Assembly (NCBI GenBank): GCA_025917655.1
Contig: CP084608.1
Span: forward strand, 248,001 to 312,000
Origin: Chlorella sorokiniana
Taxonomy: Eukaryota > Chlorophyta > Trebouxiophyceae > Chlorellales > Chlorellaceae
Direction of reading: 5' to 3'
Length of the DNA stretch: 64,000 nt
Shown: positions 56,067 to 64,000 of the stretch, piece after piece
How positions within the stretch are numbered: the first letter of the stretch is position 1
How the letters are laid out: each line of letters starts with the position of its first letter
Translations under genes and position numbers: made by a program
The notes under the pieces: generated by a model
Told to the model about the DNA's origin: nothing
The model's database searches: none
Seen by the model: the letters and a program-made list of their open reading frames with translations, nothing else

Positions 56067-56519
56067 GGGGCAGCTCGGTAGGGTATCCGCTGGTGTCTAT
56101 ACCTGAACTGGAAGACGGTAGAGCGCTAGAGAAGCGAAGCGCAGTTTCCAGATGTGAGGTCCCGATCGATTAGTGCCCAACTTGCGCTGGTCGTTGATTA
56201 TCGGGAGGAAACTATGTCGGAGAATCGGCCAGTGGCCCAAACTGAACGCGAGGTATACTAGGGCCGAGTTGCATCTGTACATATCAGTACACAACCTCTG
56301 CCGGTCGAGAAGGGGTTCCTTGTCTGCATCGGCCTCTTTTAAGCACCACTCCCGGTGTCCTCGATCACCTGGGACGTGCAGTGGCTGCCTTAGCCTTCTC
56401 CCAACACTTTGGGCGTTGCCTTGACAGCCGCTGGCCCTTGACTGAAACCCGTTTCACATTTCAAACAGCTTTGTTCATTGATAATCGCCAAGGACGACAC
56501 CCTTCGGGGAGCTGCAGCC
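56067..56519. promoter_or_regulatory. 453-bp divergent promoter region of SART1 and ABCE1
   Basis: Head-to-head start codons (56066 minus, 56520 plus) of two housekeeping genes leave only this shared upstream region. It is lower in GC than the coding parts. I see no canonical TATA box. Joint control of splicing and ribosome-recycling factors is an inference from geometry only. Confidence 0.55.
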
Positions 56520-59500
56520 ATGCCGCCCAAGAAGAAGCAGGATAGCGGCGAGCAAACGCTCACCCGCATTGCTATTGTCAGCGGCGATAGGTGGGTACCG
56601 CGAAGCGGGGTTCTCCAGCACCCATGCAGTGCAATGCAGCAGATTGGGGTGGGCGGCGGCTGGCAGCGGCAGCCGCTCTGGCCCCTAAAGACTTGCTGGG
56701 GCTCGCAGCTGAGCTGTTGGGTGGCGGCAGTCGGAGGTCGGAATGCCCGGCTGATGGACGCCTCCATGCCAGGCGCCGTTCCTGTTGGCTCGCTCGCTGC
56801 CGCTTGCTGCCCGGCCAACCGCTGGCGGCTGCTGACTGTGCAGGTGCAAGCCCAAGAAATGCAAGCAGGAGTGCAAGAAGAGCTGCCCCGTGGTCAAGGT
56901 GGGTGCTGGCAAGTGGGTGCTCGAGATGAGCACTTGTGCTCGACACCGGCAACAATCACCCTGCCGCCCACTGTCCTAACAGCTGCTCGTCCAGCCACCC
57001 AACTTGGCCACGCTGCATCTCTGCCCCCGTAAATTGTGTCTTGTCTTTGCCTGTCCTCTTGTCGCCAGGTGGGCAAGCTGTGCGTGGAGGTGACATCCAA
57101 CGACAAGATTGCCTGGATTTCCGAAGATCTGTGCATCGGCTGCGGCATCTGCGTCAAGGTGCGGCCGTCCCGCTGGCGTAGCGGCAGCCACGTTTATGGC
57201 TGCTGTGGCGTGTGCATGTGCAAGTGTGCCTGCTGTGCGGTGTCGTGTCAGCACCATGGCTGAGGGGGCCATACCAGTCTGCTGTTGTTGTGGTGGAGCG
57301 GCGGGCACGGCTCGAAGGGCCAGCGCAGTGCGGCCAGCAGCAAGCAGCGCATGCAGATGCGCAGGCATGCGCTGCAGCTGTCAGGTGTCTGTTCTACGGC
57401 ATGTGGATAGGGTGGCCCCTGCTGGCATGGCCGGTTGTTAGGGGCCAGCATGACAGGGAGTGTGGTGATTCACTTTGAGCTGGTTGCGGGCTGAATCAGG
57501 CCAGACGCGGCTGGTGGCGACCGTTGACGCCAGCTGGGGCACAGCAAACTCTTGCCGGGAGCAGCAGCGGCGACCCAACCACGCCCTCCCGGCGCCCCAC
57601 CCGCGCCCTCCCGGCGCCCCTGTAGCATCCGTGCAGCATCGCAGCCCGGCGCATGCGGCCCCGCTCAGCAGCTCGGGCTCTTTAACAGCGCCCTTGCAGC
57701 CCCCTGGCCGCTAGACTGCCCCCACGCTGCTCGCCGACCCTGCTGCCTGCCCTCCCCCTCCTGTTTGTTTGTTGATGGCTGCAGAAGTGTCCCTTTGAGG
57801 CAATCATGATCATTAACCTGCCCAAGGACCTGGAGAAGGAGACGACGCACCGCTACGGACCCAACTCCTTCAAGCTGCACAGGTGTGTTAGGGCGCGTGC
57901 GTGGGTGGGGTGGGTGGGTGGCGGGTTGAGAGAGTGTGCGTGTGTGTGTAGGGGGCGGGTAGGGCGCGCGGCTGAAGGGGACTGCTGCACGTATGGTGTG
58001 CATCACCCAGCGCTGACCTGCTGGCCCGACAAGGACCCTGGCTGCTCGCCGCTCGCTGACGCTCGGCCGCGGCCGCTGCTACCCCCTTGCAGGCTGCCGA
58101 TGCCTCGACCCGGCCAGGTGCTGGGCCTGGTTGGGTCCAACGGCACTGGGAAATCCACGGCACTGAAGATCTTGGCGGGCAAGCTGAAGCCCAACCTCGG
58201 CCGCTTCGACGGCGTGAGCGCCGCTGCCTGCTGTTCGCTGGTTCTTGCCCTTGCCTGCTCTTGCGCCTGCTTGCAAAGACCAAATTTTGCCAGTGCTTGC
58301 ATATGCATGCACCTCCTGCCTATCAACCTGTTTCTCTTGCACTGTCTGCGCCACGCAGTCGGCCCCAGACTGGTCGGAGATCCTCACATACTTCCGCGGC
58401 TCGGAGCTGCAGAACTACTTCCAGCGGTACGCCCTGCAGTACCACCGTACCGCACACGAGCTGCGCTGGCGCTTGCCGCGTCGCCCACGGGTCTCTGTGG
58501 TGCCGGCCTGCATGGTGCTGACACGCCGGCCCTCACAATCCCTGCTGGCGCTGCAACTGCACCAGGGATTCCCACCCTGCCTCCGTGCCTGCTGCTTTCC
58601 ACCTGTGCAGGGTGCTGGAGGACAACGTGAAGGCCATCATCAAACCGCAGTACGTGGATCACATCCCCAAGGTGCGTACTGCTGCACGGCAGGCTTGCGG
58701 CCCCCCGCCGCTATTGGGCGCTGCATCGTTGCCTCAGCAGCCCTGCTACCGCTCCATGCACCTGCTCCTGCCAGCTGCACAGCTGTGTGTATCGCCTGTT
58801 GCCTGCTTGCTTGCTCACACATTCACGCAATGCAACACTGCATGACTTTCTGAGCTTCCCTCCTTTGCTTTCTTCACGCAGGCGGTGCGCGGGAACGTGG
58901 CGGAGGTGCTTGCAGAGAAAGACCAGCGGGGGCAGCGTGCGGCGCTGCAGCGAGATCTCGATCTGGAGCAGGTGGGCACCTTGTGGCCGAGCCAGCGCAA
59001 TTTGGGTTCCTGCTGATTTGTTGTTCGTGTTGTTGAGGGCGTTGTAGGCGGCTGAGACCGTTGAAGGGCTGCAGTGTCGGCAGCATGGCGGCTGCACTTC
59101 TTGCGCGCTGGCAGCGCAGGTTGCTGACGCGTCAGCTGCATTGCCAGCGTGGCGCTGCCGCTGTGCAGGCCAGCTTGCGCTCTGTCGCGGCTCGGCACGC
59201 CCTTCAGCATCCCCTCCCCACCGCCCTTGCTTGTGCTGCTGCCACATAACTGCTGCACCGCTGCCCCGCTGCCCCCAACCAGGTGCTTGACCGCAACGTG
59301 GAGAACCTGTCTGGCGGGGAGCTGCAGCGGTTTGCCATCGCAGTGGTGGCGGCGCAGGAGGGTGAGGGCCTGCATCCCGCCCCGCTGCCCTCCTCCCCCA
59401 TGCCTTGCTTTCCTCACCTCGTTTCGGGCCAAAGCAGCTTCGCTTCAAGCCCCGCCTTACACACAACTTGGACATTCATCCACTCTCCTCACCCCACCCC

Positions 59501-62500
59501 CACCCATCCACACACCCACCCGCCCGCCCACCCCTCCCCACCCACAGCCGACGTGTACATGATTGACGAGCCCTCCTCGTATCTGGACGTGCGGCAGCGC
59601 CTGAAGGCAGCAGAGGCAAGCCACCGCCTGGGAAATGGCAGCACCGCCCTCGCCGGCCGTCTGCTGCTGCTCATGCGTGCCGCCTTTCCAACACGCACCA
59701 GTGTCCTCGCCCGCACTTTTGCACTGGCGACGCACGCCCACACATTCACTGAAGTGTGAAGTGGCAGCACCACCTCCACCCCTCCACCCCCACCCCGCCG
59801 TGCCCCTTCCACTCCCGCCCGCAGGTCATTCGCAGCCTGCTGGCGCCCGACAAGTTTGTGATTGTTGTGGAGCACGATCTCTCGGTGCTGGACTACCTGT
59901 CCGACTTCATCTGCTGCCTCTACGGCAAGCCCGGCGCCTACGGTGAGCCCTCCTTGATTAGTCTGCAGTTGTGGCTAGCAGACGCTGCTGCTGTGCGTTG
60001 TGCTGGGCAGCTGCGTGCAGCTTGCAAGTCTACAGGGGGTGTTGGTGGGAGGGATGTGGAGAGGGGTTGAGTTTTGGCAGCAGGCAGAAGAATCTAGCTC
60101 GGCACGTGCACACCTGCCCGACTAGCCCGTGCCGCTCCCACGCTGCTTACCTGCTTTCCTGCATTTGGCTCCATCCCTGACCTCGCACAACCTGGCGCAC
60201 CCGCCTTCCACTTCGCCCTGTCCCGCCTCATGTGCGGTGTGAACCCCCCGATTCCCCCCACCCCCACCCCCTCCGATCCCCCACCCACCCCACCCCACCC
60301 CACCCACCTCCCGCCCCACACACATGAACACACACGCCACAACACCTCGCCCCCTTACGCCCGCTGTGCAGGCGTCGTCACGCTGCCCTTCTCGGTGCGC
60401 GAGGGCATCAACATCTTCCTGGCCGGCTTTGTGCCGACCGAGAACCTGCGCTTCCGCGAGGAGGCACTCACCTTCAAGGTGGGGGCTGGCGCAGGGCCTC
60501 TTGAGTGTGTGCTGTGTTGTGGGTGTATAGTTTGAGCAATATTCAGAGAGCGGCACTCTGAAGCAGCGGGACGGGGCCTGTGGCGAGCCTGCTCTGGCTC
60601 TTGCCCCCAATCGATCGGCACAAAACCAGACCAAATCCTGGTTTATTGTTACATGCCTTGCCAGGTTTCGGACCAGGGGACCGAGGGCGACGAGGAGCAG
60701 AAGAAGTTCTTGAACTACAAGTACCCGGCCATGACGAAAACGCAGGGCAACTTCACGCTGCACGTGAGACGCACCCGCTGTGCCTGCCGTGCCTGCCGCG
60801 CCCTGGCTGTGCATGCCTGCATCAACGGGATGATCTCGGCACCCCCGCTGCCCCCTGCACAGGTTGAGCCCGGCGAGTTCACTGACAGCGAGATCATCGT
60901 GATGCTTGGGGAGAACGGCACCGGCAAGACCACCTTCATCCGCATGCTGGCGGGCATGCTGAAGCCAGGTGGGTTATCAAACTCTCCCTGCCCACAGTTC
61001 AAGCGGTTACGTTGGGAGCTGTCGCTTTCTGCATCCCTGCCCACAGTTCAAGCGGTTACGTTGGGAGCTGTCGCTTTCTGCACTGTAATAACACCACACA
61101 CATCTGGCATTGTCCGTCAACTTTTCAGCCCCCCTTCCCCCCCAAAAAAGAAAGAAGGAATTAAATCTAAAAACTTCCCCTCCTCCCTATGCTCCTGTGT
61201 TGGTGCAGACAACGAGCTGGAGGTGGAGCTGGACGAGTTTGCGGTGTCGTACAAGCCGCAGAAAATCTCGCCCAAGTTCCCGGGCACGGTGCGGGACCTG
61301 CTGCACAAGCGCATCCGGGACGCGTACCTTCACCCCGGCTTCCAGGTGGGCGGGCGGCAGGTGGCAGGCCCCTGCTGGGCCCGGCTTGAGTCTGACTCTC
61401 GAAGGATGTGGGTGCTCTGTTGGAGCGTGGTGGGGCGATGGGAGTGTGAGAGGGGTATGCCTAGGCAGGCGCTTGGAGAAGGGCGCTGCCTGTGTTCCTT
61501 CCTCCAAAGCTTGCGCGGTCTGCAGCAGCGGCAGCACCTGGCATTCAACTCGGGCCACCAGCGCCGCCGCCGCGCAGCCACCGCCACACGAGCAGGCTTA
61601 TCTGCACAGCGGGCGGGGCGCCGGTGTGCTGAGTGGCAGTCCGCCTTCCCACCCTCCCTGCCAACCGTTTCTCGCTGCTGCCGCAGGCGGATGTGATGAA
61701 GCCGCTGTCGATCGAGCACCTGATGGATAACGACGTGCAGACGCTGTCGGGAGGTGGGTAGAAGCGTCAACAAGCCTGTCGCTGCGTCTGTTCTGCCTTC
61801 ATCAGACGAGCAGGGCATCAGCGGCATGTGTCTCCCAAATTCTCCTGCCTGGCTGTTCTGACGGGACGGACGCCGAGCATTGCAAACACGGCACTCGGCA
61901 TTGGCCGCGGCGCCGCCAGCCGGGCCCTGCATCCCCGGGCCTTGCACCAGATCACCCTTTAACATCACACCCACCCACCAAACTCTGCTCGTGGTCGACC
62001 GATCCTAATGCAGGCGAGCTGCAGCGCGTGGCCATCACGCTGTGCCTGGGCCAGCCCGCCAACGTGTACCTGATTGACGAGCCGAGCGCCTACCTGGATT
62101 CGGAGCAGCGCATCATGGCCGCCAAGGTCATCAAGCGGTGAGCGGGGCCTGCTTGCGCTGCGTGGATGGGGTGGAGGAGATCCCCCTCTGCGTCTGCCGT
62201 TGCTGTGGCGGCGGCAGGGCGGGTGGGGAGGGCTGCGGATGGACGCGCTGCAAGCGTGGGGAGGCAGGGGTTGGTAGCAGCCCGCAAGAGCTGCTATCAA
62301 GAGCAGGTTCCGGGAAAAGCGTTGCAGTGCCCGCCTGCCCCTCACTCCCGCTTGCCCGGCCCCCTTGCGGCATTCACGACCCTCCCTCTGCCCCCACCGC
62401 CGCCACCTTCCGCCCAGCTTCATCATGCACTCCAAGAAGACGGCGTTCATCGTGGAGCACGATTTCATCATGGCAGCCTACCTGGCAGACAGGTGTGTGG

Positions 62501-63598
62501 TGTGTGTTTGGGAGGGGAAGGGGGTATGTGTGTGTGTGAGTGTGTGTTTGGAAGGGGCGGGGAAGGGGGATCGGGGGCGTTGGTGCTGAAGGGATGGGGG
62601 GATGGGGGAGGCGGCAGTAGGTGCAGGAGGGAGGGGGAGCTGTGGGTGGAGGGGGAGCGGGGGCACTTCTGCTGCCGTGCGCACTGAGCGGGGCGGCTGG
62701 CGGGGGATGCCTGCTCGTGGCTGGGGTAGGAGTGGTGGCATGCGTGCGCGAGCAGGAGGGCAGACAGCAGCCATCTGGTTGCCAGCTGGTGCCGTGCCAG
62801 CGGTCCAGCGGTGCTGTGCGTGCCTGCGCCCTGCAAGCCCAACAACGCACCAGAACACACGCTTGCTATCGCCTCCGTCGGCCCCCGCTTGCAGGGTGAT
62901 TGTCTACGAGGGGCAGCCCTCGAAGGAGGCGACCGCCAACTCGCCGCAGTCGCTGCTGACGGGTGCGCCGCGCGTGCTGCGCCTGCTGAGCATGCTGTCC
63001 CCGTGTGCCCTGGTCGCTGCCCTGCTGCCGTGCCGGGCAGCCAGCGCCAGGCTTGCAGCAGTCGTCTGCCCCGCTGCTTTCCTTGGCCGGGGATGGGAGC
63101 GAGCCAAAGAGCGGCTGGCCCACCCCGCACACCCTGTCCTAGTCAGCCAGACGCCTGCAGTCGGCCCCAGCGCTGCTTGCATGTGCATGCGCCCCTCATT
63201 TCCTGGTTCCCTCCTCTGGCCCACCCCAACCCCTTGCAGGCATGAACTCGTTCTTGAAAAACCTGGAGATCACCTTCCGGCGGGACCCCACCAACTTCCG
63301 GCCCCGCATCAACAAGAAGGAATCCACCAAGGACCGGGAGCAGAAGCTGGCAGGAACCTACTACTACCGTGAGCGCTGCCGCGGTGCCGCCCCAGCTGTG
63401 CATGATGGGAGGGTGGTTGTTGCGCTGGCGGCACAGCGATGGCCTGTGAAGGGTTGCGGCAGGATTGGACTTGCCGGGGGCGCCGTTCGAGGCTGGTGGG
63501 CCTTCCCACACTCAGTTGGGTGCTGAAATGCGGTGGTCGTTTGCTGCTGACCATGATGTTGCTGGCGTGTGCTTCTGCCCGCTGCAGTGGAGGACTGA
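56520..63598 (+). CDS. ABCE1: ABCE1 / RNase L inhibitor, ribosome-recycling ATPase
   Basis: Twin-ABC ATPase that splits ribosomes after termination and aids initiation. Twenty-one exons were traced with consistent phase, from ATG 56520 ([20 protein letters not shown]) to TGA 63596-63598. Iron-sulfur region: [18 protein letters not shown] (exon 2) and [16 protein letters not shown] (exons 3-4), supplying all eight Cys. NBD1: Walker [18 protein letters not shown] (exon 5), signature [12 protein letters not shown] (exon 9), Walker [13 protein letters not shown] (exon 10), H-loop [11 protein letters not shown] (exon 11). NBD2: Walker [17 protein letters not shown] (exon 14), signature [12 protein letters not shown] (exons 16-17), Walker [13 protein letters not shown] (exon 17), H-loop [11 protein letters not shown] (exon 18). 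The C-terminus AGTYYYLED is completed by an 11-nt last exon (63588-63598). Intron 10 starts GCAAGC, a GC-AG intron. No frame slip was found in this gene. Confidence 0.98.
60986..61083. repeat. 49-bp tandem duplication in ABCE1 intron 14
   Basis: Two adjacent, essentially identical 49-bp units (each starting CCCTGCCCACAGTTCAAGCG) at 60986-61034 and 61035-61083. Each unit contains a CCCACAG that resembles a splice acceptor. The used acceptor is further on, at 61208. Confidence 0.92.
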
Positions 63599-64000
63599 CA
63601 TGGTACCCTCGGCTGCCTGTACTCGCACCTGCCTGTCAGGGACGAAAGGGAGCCTGTTTTGCAACGGTTGGTGCAACCGTATCAGCATGCCAACAGACTG
63701 ACAGCTTGACTGGGAGTTGCACAGCGCAGATAGCAAGCTGCAGCTGGTTGTGGCCGCATCGGCGCTTGAGTTGCGCTGCCCTGCCATTGTTGCGAAGGCC
63801 TCCCTGTGCTGCGAACACAGAGCATGCTACATGCATGTAGTCGTTGTATGCAGCAGGTTGTAACCCGCTCTGTTGGACTAGTCAGGCGGGTGTGCTCCGC
63901 CGTCGGTAGCATTCCTGTACTTGGTCGCAGTACAAGTTTACTCAAAATCAGGCATCGACGATAACCGGTATCGTAACGTAGTTTTTCTCTTCAGACCGCC
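63599..64000. other. 3' flank of ABCE1
   Basis: No gene seen. TGTAA, the usual green-algal polyadenylation motif, occurs near 63859 and may mark the ABCE1 3' end. Confidence 0.5.

Noticed and set aside
1-64000. tRNA genes and CRISPR arrays
   Set aside because: I looked for B-box-like GGTTCRANNCC sequences (for example near 23993) and for regular spaced repeats. None formed a cloverleaf or an array.

Overview
This is a nuclear genomic window from a eukaryote, most probably a trebouxiophyte green alga of the Chlorella/Micractinium kind. The grounds are very high GC, genes split into many short exons by GT-AG (and some GC-AG) introns that mostly end in a C-rich tract and CAG, plastid transit-like N termini, and clearly eukaryotic proteins (SART1, ABCE1). 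There is no bacterial operon structure, no CRISPR array and no rRNA or tRNA that I could recognise. Exon limits come from splice motifs and protein continuity read by eye; each gene span runs from first to last coding base and includes introns.

Layout. 1-9.4 kb: two tandem + strand paralogs of a membrane-anchored carbohydrate-type sulfotransferase, the first cut by the left edge. 9.5-11.1 kb: a convergent BTB-like gene (-). 12.1-14.5 kb: a secreted Fe/Mn superoxide dismutase (-). 15.9-20.1 kb: a multi-pass membrane protein (+). 21.3-30.8 kb: a very long plastid-targeted coiled-coil protein (-). 31.5-35.1 kb: a sialidase-like Asp-box protein with an N-terminal anchor (-). 35.5-39.1 kb: a berberine-bridge-type FAD oxidase (-). 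40.0-41.5 kb: a small plastid-type one-pass membrane protein (+). 42.0-44.4 kb: an unrecognised gene (-). 45.4-46.3 kb: a small secreted cysteine-rich protein (+). 46.8-48.9 kb: a possible Tudor-like reader (-). 49.0-49.75 kb: fragments of the 3' end of a TnpB/Fanzor-type (IS605 OrfB-like) nuclease gene, scrambled into large palindromes. 50.0-56.1 kb: SART1/SNU66 splicing factor (-). 56.5-63.6 kb: ABCE1/RLI ribosome-recycling ATPase (+), divergent from SART1.

The genes do not form one pathway. SART1 and ABCE1 are housekeeping genes sharing a 453-bp divergent promoter. The sulfotransferases, sialidase-like protein, secreted SOD, BBE-like oxidase and cysteine-rich protein all look secretory or cell-surface. 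The most unusual element is the Fanzor/TnpB-like remnant: its terminal exon exists in sense and antisense copies forming a hairpin of about 200 bp, and the sense copy has lost the last RuvC aspartate (NRN in place of NRD).

Caution: in at least a dozen places in otherwise intact exons the conserved frame jumps by one base, often in a G/C run. This looks like residual indel error in the assembly, so frame breaks alone should not be taken as evidence of pseudogenes here.
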